Shown here in pieces: positions 25,444 through 35,190 of a stretch of DNA of 64,000 nt. The translations under genes and the position numbers were made by a program. The notes beneath the pieces were generated by a model. That model saw only the letters and a program-made list of their open reading frames with translations. It was not told the DNA's origin and searched no databases. Source of the DNA: Litoditis marina. Lineage: Eukaryota > Nematoda > Chromadorea > Rhabditida > Rhabditidae. Location of the stretch: contig OZ038436.1 in NCBI GenBank assembly GCA_964036275.1, positions 2,690,214 to 2,754,213 of the forward strand, given 5' to 3'. The stretch's first letter is position 1. Each line of letters begins with the position of its first letter.

Positions 25444-25605
25444 CAGAGTACGTAGGTAGAAAATCCCGGCACCTTCATCCCATCCTGCGTCTCTCGTTCT
25501 GCCTCACTATTTCTAACATCCCGGCGGAATGTAAAAACAGAGAAATAGCGTATGTTTGAGGAGACGCAGGATGGGATGAAGGTGCCGGGATCTTCTACGT
25601 ACTCA
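25444..25605. mobile_element. Palindromic MITE, CAGAGTACG family, copy 1
   Basis: The two halves are inverted copies: CAGAGTACGTA, then GATCCCGGCACCTTC, CATCCCATCCTGCGTCTC and the complements. The stem is about 60 bp with a short centre containing CATCCCGGCGG. Related copies lie at 27,300-27,468 and 29,267-29,446, with a partial one near 28,180-28,245. No coding capacity. Target duplications are not clear. Confidence 0.8.
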
Positions 25606-26018
25606 GACAAACACGACAAGTTTTATACTCAATACGCTTTTCAGAAGCGAACTCAGCTGTAGGAGGGACTAGTAGTCACTTTATATAGTAATCGTTCTCA
25701 TCATGCTCTCACAGACTCTTTCGAAATTGATCGAAAATTTAACTTTAATAACCAAAATAATCGCTACATACCAACTTTACGAATACCTCCCCCAGAAGTT
25801 TTTTATACATGTTGTACCCTAAACCCTGTGCCAAACGATGTTTGAAAAAAAGTGGGATCAAACTACAAATACTGCGCGAAGATACAGGCGTATTTTCCGA
25901 GATGCTCCTCGTATACTTTTAGTGAATTGCACAGTCACTTGAAACATGTTAAACACAGCAGTACCAACACACAACCAATGAAAAAGTGTTCAATTCTTCA
26001 TTAGAATGTTGATATTAC

Positions 26019-26520
26019 GTGATTCTTCATTTAACTTCTAGTATAGGATCTGTGGGGGGGGGGGGGTTGGCGAAGGGCCAACCAGTCTGCGTATTTTTGA
26101 TCTACACACTCTCTCGTCTGCTGACACAGAATCAACGATTGCTCGCCTCGCATCGCTCAAACAATCAATCTGCCCGCTGCCTTTATGGGAAAAATGGCGA
26201 CTTTATACTCACAGACACGCCCCTTCCGTGGGCCTACACGTGTCATCGCAGGGCGGATGTGGTTGGGCGCACGTCTTTTCGCAACCGCCGCAGAATTTCC
26301 ACTCGACACGAGGTTGCAGGTAACCTGGGAGGTAGACAGGTTTCATAAAGTCGTCGCCAACGAAAAGGCGGGAGGGTACTGTATATCCCACTTTCCGCTG
26401 TGCAAGCACACATGTCTCCGATTCCAGAGCTTGCCGGTTATGGGCTCTAATAGCGCAGTTATTAGCGGCCTGCTACGAATGTTTTGCTCGTAAGGTGATT
26501 CCGACGAGAGACAGAAATGT
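26019..26520 (+). repeat. tRNA-like repeat, copy 1 (SINE-like)
   Basis: From about 26,350 the sequence matches 35,725-35,905: GTCGCCAACG, GGCGGGAGGGTACTGTATAT, CGATTCCA, GCCGGTT. It ends in a tRNA-like block at about 26,440-26,510: GCTCTAATAGCGCAGTTATTAGCGG resembles an A box, CTGCTACGA resembles an anticodon stem and GGTGATTCC resembles a degraded B box. The GC-rich sequence at 26,200-26,340 is not shared. A tRNA-derived SINE or a dispersed tRNA pseudogene is likely. The reading frames across it are not genes. Confidence 0.5.
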
Positions 26521-27299
26521 ATACTTCACTTCTTACTTTATACTTTATACTTTATACTATATACTTCATACTTCATGGCTATTTTTGTGGGTTTATTTGA
26601 AGTAAAGATCTGACTAATTTTATTAGATACTGAGCATGCCGCTAGAAAGAGGACAAGTAGACTCACATCGATCGCAATGAGCGTCTTGATGTGGTTTTCC
26701 GGGAACACAAAAGGCTCCAAACTGACGTGAGCAGGCTCGCTTCATGTCAGAACAGACGACCGTCTTTCTACATATGGCGCCAGTAGAATGTTCTACACAT
26801 CTGGAAGTCTCGCAATACGACTATAGGTTTGTCAAGCCGTTGTGGACAGCGTACGGTCAATTTGGTCATCTGCGTCTCTTTGATCTACACATTCTCTCGT
26901 CTACTGAATCAATACAAAAAACATGACACTCAACGTTCAGAATCGTTACACAGAATCGACAATTTTCGTTTATTATCACTCCTATTGTCACTATTGAAGT
27001 GATTGTACACTTTACAGTAATTGTACACTTTACAGTATGTGCAATGAGCAAGAATACCCACACTCGAATAAGAAATCAGGAAAATAGTACACAAACAACT
27101 GAAGATCCCCCTAACACAAGCACTTGAGGACACAAACAAACACTTGAAAAAAACATACTTTTGAGCGGGATTACAGTTCAAACTTTCACAGGTGTTTTTC
27201 ACACATCTCGCGTGTTGGTGAGGAGCACTAGGTACACATCTGCAGAAGAGTATTTTAGATCCACGGAGTATTACTTCGACCCCCTCGTTTTTATTCTTT

Positions 27300-27468
27300 C
27301 AGAGTACGTATGCTAGAAGATCCCGTCACCTTCATCCCATCCTGCGTCTCAAACGCTACTTCTCTGCTTTTACATCCCGCCGGGATGTAAGAGACGAGAA
27401 ATAGTGAGGCAGAGCGAGAGACGCAGGATGGGATGAAGGTGCCGGGATCTTCTAGCATACGTACTCTG
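27300..27468. mobile_element. Palindromic MITE, CAGAGTACG family, copy 2
   Basis: Starts CAGAGTACGTATGCTAGAAG and ends with the complement, CTTCTAGCATACGTACTCTG. The long stem is near-perfect around a CCCGCCGGG centre. Same family as 25,444 and 29,267. Confidence 0.85.
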
Positions 27469-27995
27469 AACTGGGTGCACTAGGAGAATATTTGAAGAGC
27501 ATGCGTGCATCGCAATTGCCGAAAGCGAAACATGTACAGTTTTCGTGAGACTTTGCGCGTGCAATTAGGGTTGTACTCTTACTTTGGTTTCTCAGCTGTT
27601 TGTGAATTAGTGATCTACTGTTAGTCAATTGTACAGTCACGTGAAATATGTTCAACACAACAGAACTTAAAAACGTGTAATGATAAAGTTCACGATTCCT
27701 CAATATCCTCAATACAATGCTAACTTCACGTGACTATTCAATTCACTTCTAGTATGGCTTAAACACGCATTTGTAGCTATTTGATGTGCATAACAGCATT
27801 CCTGAATTATGATCAACTTGTATCAGACTACGACAACTCTAAACCTTGAAAGTCGATATTGTATGAAAAAAACCCACTTCTGGCCGAGCAGACACTTCAA
27901 ATCTGGACATTTTCTGGTAGCCACACAGCGAGCATCCTGGAACATTTATAGTTCATAGGCCGTACTCATTAAAGGGGGGCAGAAAGGAAAGCTAG

Positions 27996-28019
27996 TTTAG
28001 GTACCCCGGGGTACCTAAA
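27996..28019. repeat. Perfect 24-bp palindrome
   Basis: TTTAGGTACCCC is followed at once by its exact reverse complement, with no loop. The core is GC-rich in AT-rich surroundings. Function unknown; it may be the scar of a small palindromic element. Confidence 0.8.
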
Positions 28020-28781
28020 TATAACGTTGCGCGCGCCGAAACAGGCAAACTCGTGTCAACCGTAAGCAAATTAGGATCGTTAGTTTCAATTAAAAGTTAT
28101 ACTTATCGGTTTCTCTTGATGAGCTCTTTCATATTAACATTCCTTTCTGTCCCCCTTCAACATTACGGCATTAGTATCCGAACCTGCGTCTCCTCAAATA
28201 TGCGCTATTTCGCTGCTCTCACACTACGCCGGAAAATCGTGAAGCAGTGCGTAACGCGAACGACACGGTGTAGCAATCCCTCCAACCTCATGTTCATATG
28301 AGTTTCTCATGAGATACTCCATGAACTAATTGTGAACTTTCGATGTTGTAGCATAGAAATCGAAAGAATCTCGTGAGAAGCTCCTGCTAATAGCTCAGAA
28401 GGTACCTCATGAGATTGTTGAGGGTTTGCTACGTCGCCAGGGTTAACCTGCTGGGATGTACTCAGAAGTGAGAGAAGGGTGGCATTGTGTAAAAAAAGTG
28501 CATAGTCTTTTCCATTTCTTCTGGAACTCCTACAGCAGTAATACGAAACCCTTAATACATTTCAATAACTTAGATGTTCTCGGAAAGGTCTACGGTCTCG
28601 GAAAGGTCTACGGTTCTCACAAATAAGTTCGTTAGCCTAAATAGTGTACCAAAATGTTTCCGACAGAGATTAATTTTGCATCATGAAACAGTTAATGAAA
28701 AAATGGAGAATGTACTGTAGGCGTCTCAAAAGAGATGGAAGTCTCAGTAAGAAGGGTTATATTGTGTGAACGGAGTAAATA

Positions 28782-28887
28782 CTCAGGTGAAAAGTCAAGG
28801 GATAAAAGGTCCCTTTCAGGCCCGCGATTTTATAGCCAAAATCTCCCTTTTAGGGCTTTAAAGTCCCTTGACTTTCCACCTATGAGG
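28782..28887. mobile_element. Small MITE with AAAGTCAAGGGA ends
   Basis: The ends CTCAGGTGAAAAGTCAAGGG and CCCTTGACTTTCCACCTATGAG are inverted repeats, allowing a two-base indel. The 106-bp element has no coding capacity. It lies directly upstream of a coding-like stretch at 28,888-29,080. Confidence 0.6.
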
Positions 28888-29080
28888 AGTTCAGAACTAC
28901 CTCCTTCGAACTCGGTCGCTCACATCTGAAGGCTGGGCCACATTTTATCTCCGCACAAGACTTGGTCGGCACACAACGAGCCCCGGACGATATGATCTCA
29001 CACCTCAAACAGAATTTTCTTGTTTCCAGTGAAGTTTCGACTGGACATACTAAAGAAAACGCGCAGGATGAATTTGTTTG
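28888..29080 (+). other. Orphan coding-like exon between two MITEs
   Basis: A frame without an ATG is open from about 28,868 to a stop near 29,111. It has ordinary protein composition (for example HLKAGPHFISAQDLV and APDDMISHLKQNF) and higher GC than its surroundings. The open stretch unique to this locus is exactly the gap between the MITE ending at 28,887 and the MITE starting at 29,081. I do not recognise the protein. It could be an exon of an unrecognised gene or a captured fragment. I find no convincing flanking splice sites because both sides are transposon. Confidence 0.35.
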
Positions 29081-29230
29081 GGCCAATTCAACAACTAACC
29101 GGGTTTTTAGGTAACCTAACCCTTTTTGGTAACCCATTTTTCAGGTTACTTGCTTGGTAGGTAACCTGAAAGTAACCTAAAACTGAAATCTGGTTACCGT
29201 TCAAAGTAACGGTTAGATATAGAATTCACC
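29081..29230. mobile_element. GGTTACCT-rich MITE, short internally deleted copy
   Basis: Begins GGCCAATTCAACAACTAACC and ends GGTTAGATATAGAATTCACC, matching the ends of the 270-bp copies at 44,748-45,021 and 51,415-51,686. The interior is shortened to about half. It is made of iterated GGTTACC/GGTAACC words. Confidence 0.75.
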
Positions 29231-29266
29231 ATTTGTTTGGTAATTTGTGTAGCTTTGCAAGCTCAC

Positions 29267-29446
29267 CAGAGTACGTATGCTAGAAGATCCCGGCACCTTC
29301 ACCCCATCCTGCGTCTCCTCAAACGTACGCTATTTCTCTGCTCTTACAACCTGCCGGGATGTGAGAGACGAGAAATAGTGAGGCAGAGCGAGAGACGCAG
29401 GATGGGATGAAAGTGCCGGGATCTTCTAGCATACGTACGTACTCTG
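29267..29446. mobile_element. Palindromic MITE, CAGAGTACG family, copy 3
   Basis: Same ends and stem as 27,300-27,468. One end has an extra ACGT repeat (CATACGTACGTACTCTG). Confidence 0.85.
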
Positions 29447-29730
29447 GGCAAGGAGGGCACTTTATAAAATCTTATCTTATCCGTTTTGTATTGTTTGAAA
29501 GTACCTAGTCAGAGTTATTTGGTGATAAAATTAAGTTTATAGAAAAAGTAACTAACTTTTGTAGACTGTTGCACTTCAAACTGGTACACGTGTTCTTCAC
29601 GCATCTCGCACGCTTATGAAGAGCACCGGGAACACATCTGGAAAAATATTTTCAGAACAATACTGTGATCATCCGAAACTATGAACAATTTAAAAATCGA
29701 TATTGGGCGTAAAGGACGGATGTTTGTTAA

Positions 29731-29984
29731 AGTAGGACGATTATGTGCACCAATCCCGATGCATCGGTCCTTTAAACTGCAATTGAAAAACATATTGCAG
29801 CTAAAGGTCCATCTATAACTACAAGCGCGTAACAGGGATACCATTCTATTTTTTCCTTCTTTTATCCAACAATTGGAGTGCCACATTTCAAGATGTGGAA
29901 AGTCACATGTTGAATAAATCTATTCTATTCTATTCTATTCTAAAGGACTGAACCGTTGGGATTGGACCACAAAATCGTCCTTCA
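29731..29984. mobile_element. AGAAGGACGATTATGTGG MITE interrupted by a LINE tail
   Basis: The left part, 29,731-29,807, is preceded by TTAA. The right part, 29,941-29,984, completes the standard 116-bp palindromic MITE seen intact at 51,944-52,059. The break lies at CTAAAGG, present on both sides of the insertion (29,801-29,807 and 29,940-29,946). Confidence 0.8.
29808..29939 (+). mobile_element. 5'-truncated LINE 3' tail with 7-bp target duplication
   Basis: About 132 bp ending in AATAAAT and four ATTCT pentamers is inserted into a MITE and flanked by CTAAAGG on both sides. This is the classic signature of target-primed reverse transcription: severe 5' truncation, a tail microsatellite and a target-site duplication. 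It is related to the older tails at 1241-1374 and 8298-8431. The LINE clade is unknown; the RTE at 61 kb is one candidate source. Confidence 0.75.
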
Positions 29985-30792
29985 TTGAACATGAAGGCTC
30001 TAGAAGGGAATCAAACCAATTCCAAAAGTTTGAACAGACCGTGCGCAAAACACTATACGTTTATTTTCAAACAAGTAACTGCAAAGTTACATCTGCCTCT
30101 GTCAGTTCTCAGAAATTATGAATTTGAAGCGCAGATGAAGCTGTAAAATGTGAAAAAAGTTGTTTATGTCTATGACCATGACCAGAGTTGTAGTTTTATT
30201 TGCATACACATCAAAAATTCATTTTACAACTGAACCAAATAGGATCAAACTAAAAACTTATCAGGTTGAAAAAACATGTACTATGTTGGCACCAATACTA
30301 GATTTTACCTTTGACCATGCAGACAGGTCAGCTGCGAGCAATTTCGTGTAGAAATGGAGTTGTCCCAGGAATTTAGTTTCTCTGAAAAAATAAATGCTGT
30401 AAAATAAACAAAGTTGGGGTGAATAAAATAAAGTTAACTAGGATAAAGTTGATACACTGATGATTGAATGAACTAAAAGTAATCAATACTATCTATAAAT
30501 CCACTGCACCTTTCCGATGTCTCAGGGTAAGTGGGTAGTTCTATTTCAAGTTGTTTTGACATGAACTCAACGTGGCTGCATTTTCATTTGTGCGATATCC
30601 AACTCGAACTACGTCTTTCGTCATTCATGCATGTGGGAGTGAAAACGACTGAGACGTCATGTTACTATGCCAAGTGACGAAAATCCGGAAAAAAATACTC
30701 ACGTGGAAAACACGTGCGAATCGTTGGAAGCAGTGCAAGGAAAACGAACTGAAAAAATGAGTGTGTTGCAACTTTTCACGACTGTGTTTCAA
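29985..30792. other. No gene recognised
   Basis: AT-rich sequence. A 63-codon frame at 30,160-30,351 lacks splice signals or a recognisable motif and is treated as chance. Confidence 0.4.
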
Positions 30793-30908
30793 AGAAGGAC
30801 GATTATGTGGACCGGTCCCAACGCTTTAGTTCGTTAAATTGCGATTCATTTTTCAATTGCAGTTCAAAGGACCGCTGTCTCGGGATTGGTCCACATAATC
30901 GCCCTACT
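30793..30908. mobile_element. AGAAGGACGATTATGTGG MITE, diverged copy
   Basis: A 116-bp palindromic element with central TTTAAATTGCGATT/AATTGCAGTTCAAAG arms. The right end is degraded (CGCCCTACT). It is preceded by TCAA rather than TTAA. Confidence 0.75.
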
Positions 30909-31500
30909 AAGTTAGATGAATTCCGTTTGGAAAAGGTTGCAGGAGGGTTGAATTTCATATATTTTCTACACGAGATTTTATTTCGAGCATGAACATGTTC
31001 TATTCCACGTGTGAGGAAAAACGAAATTTTCACAAACGAGATACTTATTGAGCTCTTCTTGGAAGTGGGGAAAACATGGATATGTGATGTTCATGAGGCT
31101 ATATTTGAGGAAAATGGAAAACAAACCAACTTCATGAAGTGTATATCGTTGACCACAGAATAGAATACAATGTTTATGAAACGAGTTGGTTCGAAAAAGG
31201 CCTACAACGCTTTATATCTTACATGAATCAAATTTAACCTACTAATACTTGATTGTATCGCTTTTGTGTGAAAGTAGCGAACGTTGAAACTGAAAACGTA
31301 ACGTGGTCGAAAGATTAGGGATCTATTGATGTTCAAGTCCTGGAAGAATTGTTTGCAACTTACGATAATAATATAATGACCAGTCAGTGAAACGTTTGTG
31401 TGAATTAGACTGACATATCAGGTTTTTGGCCATTTTTTTGTAACCAACTCTCTATTCAGCAAAGAAACTAGGATACGGTGCACTGGTGAATATAATTCAA

Positions 31501-31616
31501 AGTAGGACGATTATGTGGACCAATCCCGTGTCAACGGTCCTTTAAACTGCAATAGAAAAATGTATTGCAGTTTAAAGGACTGAAACGTTGGGATTGGGCC
31601 ACATAATCGTCCTTCT
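31501..31616. mobile_element. AGAAGGACGATTATGTGG MITE, copy
   Basis: Same family. The right flank is TTAA and the left flank TCAA. The arms meet at a short loop (AATAGAAAAATG) around the shared ATTGCAGTTTAAAGGAC core. Confidence 0.8.
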
Positions 31617-31924
31617 TTAATAGATCGAATGGGTGTTGTGAAAAGAAGTTTTATAAATATTGGCAAAGAACCCGATAATTCTAATTCACTCACAGGTTTC
31701 ACCTACTGGTTAAATAGAAGGAGTCATACCACAAATGTTTTGTACTTCGCAACTGCCATTCGTTTTAGGTAATTCAAAGAGAGATAATTTTATGAGGTGA
31801 ACATGGTTATAATTGTGTTGCTTTTAGAACTGCTACCGCGACAGAAATATCTTTCACAAGTACACCGGCACAATTGTGAAAAAAGGTACGCTAGCTTTAC
31901 TGTACATCACAATTTGATCTGTGA

Positions 31925-32470
31925 GGACATTTCACGTTTTTCAGTGCTGTTAGCCTAGTCAGAGTGATTGGTTTCCACACCGCCAAACCTATTTCTTTAT
32001 TTCTTTTCTGTAAACAAAACTAATGTTCAATTTTCTGGTTTCAGTATCACATGAAGCAGATTAAGAAAACCCCTGGTTCTATTTCGTTCTACTTTTTTTC
32101 CTGGGAACACGCAACGTTGAACCCGTTCATTGAAGTAAAACTTATTTACGTGAACTTCATTTGAAACCAGTGAAACAAGCCGTTAAACGGCAATTTTATA
32201 ACACTAAAAACTAGCCTCATTTTTGGAATTTTCATTCTGAGCTTCACGAGCGTCAGACCTATCGAGACGAATTCGCATTACATTGATTTGCCACGAAAAT
32301 TTCTAACTTTTGTCAATAGCGCAAAAAAACAACTTTCGATAAAAAATCAGAAAATTTCGCGTTATTCATTCGATAATCTGGTTTCTTCCTTGTAAAATCG
32401 TACAATAGTTTCTGGCCATTGTGTATCTGTACCGTACTGCTGACCCAACAACCTTAACCCAACAACCCGG
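31925..32470 (-). pseudogene. EIF2B3-derived fragment: 3'UTR plus an internal exon
   Basis: 31,944-32,205 aligns to the EIF2B3 3' end (39,610-39,850): the CCAAACCTAT word, ATCACATG-AGCAGATTAAGA, TTGAACCCGTTCATTGAAGT and GCCGTTAAACGGCAATTTTATAA. From about 32,245 it aligns instead to intron and exon sequence of the gene at 41,930-42,125. This includes a degraded copy of exon 8 near 32,427-32,460, where the donor GTATG has become ATACA. Exons 9-13 are missing between the two parts. The presence of intron sequence argues for a DNA-level copy, not a retrocopy. Confidence 0.6.
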
Positions 32471-33106
32471 CGTACCTTTTATAATAATAATAGTAATAAT
32501 GTTTATTCCTTCGAATCGATAAACATTCAAAACAAGTTTCAAGATATTAGGATTAAACTGAGTCCCCAAAAGGATGGAAGCCAATCTCCTCCATCTACAA
32601 CTGGGGGCTTTTTCGGATCTCAGTTGATTTCTCGCATCTGTTGAAGTGCATATGGAACATTTTGAAATGAGACAGCAATGTCAATATAATAAGAATAATC
32701 AATATCATAAGAAATATAATAACAATAATCAATATCATGAGAATAAGAAGAGCAAAAGTCAATATAATAAATAATAATATGATGTAAATAAGGTTTGAAC
32801 TGTTCAACACCTTTCAGTTTTCCTATATCTACCCCAAGATCGAGCTACAGCAAAGACTTGGTCAGTGAACACTAAGTTTATCATTATACCGGCCGAAAGA
32901 ATTTGTGACACAAAACTATATTCTCCAAACTAAATTGACATTTATACCAATACTGATACTTTGTTTTTTGATTGTTGTATCTATGAGTTTTCGAATCACT
33001 TCGGTATGTACTAGTGTATTCTGTTTACAAACGTATCCCAATGCTTTTATTCTCATTGAACAAAGAGCAGAAGACAAAAAATCGAGTAATATTTGAGATT
33101 GGTCAC

Positions 33107-34628
33107 GCCGGAACGGTTTGAATCGTCTGAATCATCTTTTTCTTCGGATTTGTCGTCATCGTTGTCGTCATTTTTTGATTTTGTCATCGGCTCTAAGTCG
33201 CATGGTTTCGGATAACTAGAATGGGATCGTATTGTTTTCCATGTTCAATTATGTTTGCATCCTTGAAGAAGGACGATTATGTGGACCAGTCTCGTGTCAA
33301 CGGACCTTTAAACCGCAATTGAAAAATGTATTGCAGTTTAAAGGACTGAACCGTTGCGATTGGACCACATAATCGTCCTTCTTTAACCAGATTCGTTCGT
33401 TCGTTTCGGACGTTTAGCATCGGACGTTTGGAAATTTTCTTGAATTTGAAGCATGAGACGCAACTCACTCATCTCCCCATTTCAGTTCTTCGATTCTTTT
33501 CTTAATATCGATCAACATGTTCTTTCTGGCGTTCTTGTAGACGTTGCAGTTGCCTTTATCCATTACTTCCACACAAGCCAACCGCTCTCGCCAATCTCTG
33601 GAATGAAGGATATACAGCTGCGAGAGGACATATGAGCTCGAACCACGTCAAATACCCCACAAGCGTTTTGCAATGATTTTTCTGAAGATCCATTCACAGT
33701 TTTCACGTCAACGTGGTGTAATATAAATATTTGTGCTAATTGATTCGAGCCAGCGTCAACGCCAACTGAATCGACACGATGTTTTATTTACTATTAACGC
33801 TGGCGGCGTTGAACTTCGAGGTGAAAAATAATGCAGCTCAACTGTGTGACTCTTTGGAACGCTGAGAGCTGTTATGTGAATCGTCTTTATTATCATCGGA
33901 CGAAGGAATTATTCTCCAATCTTTTCTCAAGATTGAAAACTCGGGTCACGTGCGACTGGGAATTGCTGGTCCCTATTCCCAACAGAAATATACCATGAAA
34001 TATTCTATGAAAGAAAAGGATCAAGAACAATTCACAAGAGGCTGCTCAAACAAAGATCTGTGACATGTATGATGAACACCGCCTCGTAACCGACGTGAAT
34101 AAATAAATATGAGTATAAAAATATGAAATTCTTGTCATAGAAACCGGCGGATTTAATGAGATTCCGCTGGCGCCACCGCAACAAGAGGTATGCACATTTC
34201 CCAACTGGACTTGGGCAGCTTGCCAATGAAATTTCAAGGCAGTTTTTGAACATGTTGAAAACTTGAAAACAATAGAAATTTATGTGAGGGGTTCTCTCAA
34301 TATTTTACAATTTGTATTCAAAGGAACTTTTTCGTAAAATGTATGTTTTCTCGTCTTCCGAAGTTTTTGGCACGCTGCCTACGAGTCCAGTTGGAAAAAG
34401 TGAGCATTATTGCTGAGGAACAAACCTGCACGCTTCGTACATCCGAAAACGAGTAGATCTGTCGTCGATAGTCCATAACCACTTTTTGAGGCACTGCTCC
34501 GCCTCGTCAAAAGCGGACCTTCCGATGTCGAGAGATCGACAGTCAGATGAGTCGAACATAAAATACAAGTTATTTAAAGGAGACCGAAACACAACTTGAG
34601 CAGAGGTTTCGTTTCGGGCTGCTTTAAA
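33107..34628 (-). CDS. Unrecognised gene, three compatible exons (partial)
   Basis: Three coding-like segments join in frame through canonical sites. Exon 34,628-34,426 has acceptor AATACAG and donor GTTTG, phase 0 in and 2 out. Exon 33,597-33,469 has acceptor CATTCCAG and donor GTGAGT, entering after 2 nt and leaving 2. Exon 33,215-33,107 has acceptor ATTCTAG and a weak donor GTGACC. The middle exon has ordinary protein composition (WRERLACVEVMDKGN, then a basic KNMLIDIKKRIEELKW helix). The last is strongly acidic and serine-rich (DDNDDDKSEEKDDSDDSN). About 145 residues are covered. Start and end are not found. An acidic tail suggests a nuclear or nucleolar protein, but I recognise no family. 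The intron holds a MITE and diverged repeat pieces at 34,190-34,400. Confidence 0.45.
33267..33382. mobile_element. AGAAGGACGATTATGTGG MITE, copy
   Basis: Same 116-bp family; right flank TTAA, left flank TTGA. It lies in sequence between two candidate exons of the unrecognised minus-strand gene (33,469-33,597 and 33,107-33,215), so it would be intronic. Confidence 0.8.
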
Positions 34629-34659
34629 CTGTATTGAGATCACTGAGCACGAATAACTC

Positions 34660-35190
34660 CACTGTAAAGATAAAACCGGCGATTTACTACAGTAGCGACA
34701 CCGTACTACCACCGTTTTACTGGTAGTGTTACTGCAGTATCGCTAGCCGTAAAACGGTAGTAGTACTGTGTCGCTACTGCAGTAAAACGCCAGTAAAGCT
34801 GTATTTTAACTGCAGTAAAACAGCAGTAAAAATTAATTCGACTTATCGAAAATAAAACACTTAAAAATTGTTTTTTTAATAAAACAAAATTTAATCATCT
34901 CTTCATCGCCCTTCTAGTACCTAGTACCCACGTACTAAATACTGAGCTCGCATTAGAGGTGAAAAGTACCTCAAACTTGGGAAATTAAACCGAAAACAGC
35001 CAGAAGCCTGCAGAGCAGTCTCGCAGACATCCGTATCTAGTATAGGTATCACGTGTGGTATTAGATATATCTAGTTCATTTCTGAGGTTACTTGAGATAC
35101 ATCACCGATTTACTGGTAGTAATCGTGATTCAACGTTACCAGAAGTTTACCACTGAATCGCGAGACGTTTACGACCATATCACTACAGTT
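34660..35190. mobile_element. MITE family with 116-bp palindrome, copy 2 (inverted)
   Basis: Inverted relative to 22,918-23,480 and similar over its length. The palindromic end is here at about 34,675-34,795. Small indels and substitutions separate the copies, so insertion is not recent. Confidence 0.7.

Noticed and set aside
26185..26493. 102-codon ORF in GC-rich DNA
   Set aside because: It reads through the tRNA-like repeat shared with 35.7 kb, and its frame is not kept in the other copy.
28888..29080. Resemblance of the orphan exon to a ribosomal S4-like domain
   Set aside because: The H-K-GP spacing looked suggestive, but too few residues agree and the order of the remaining motifs does not fit.
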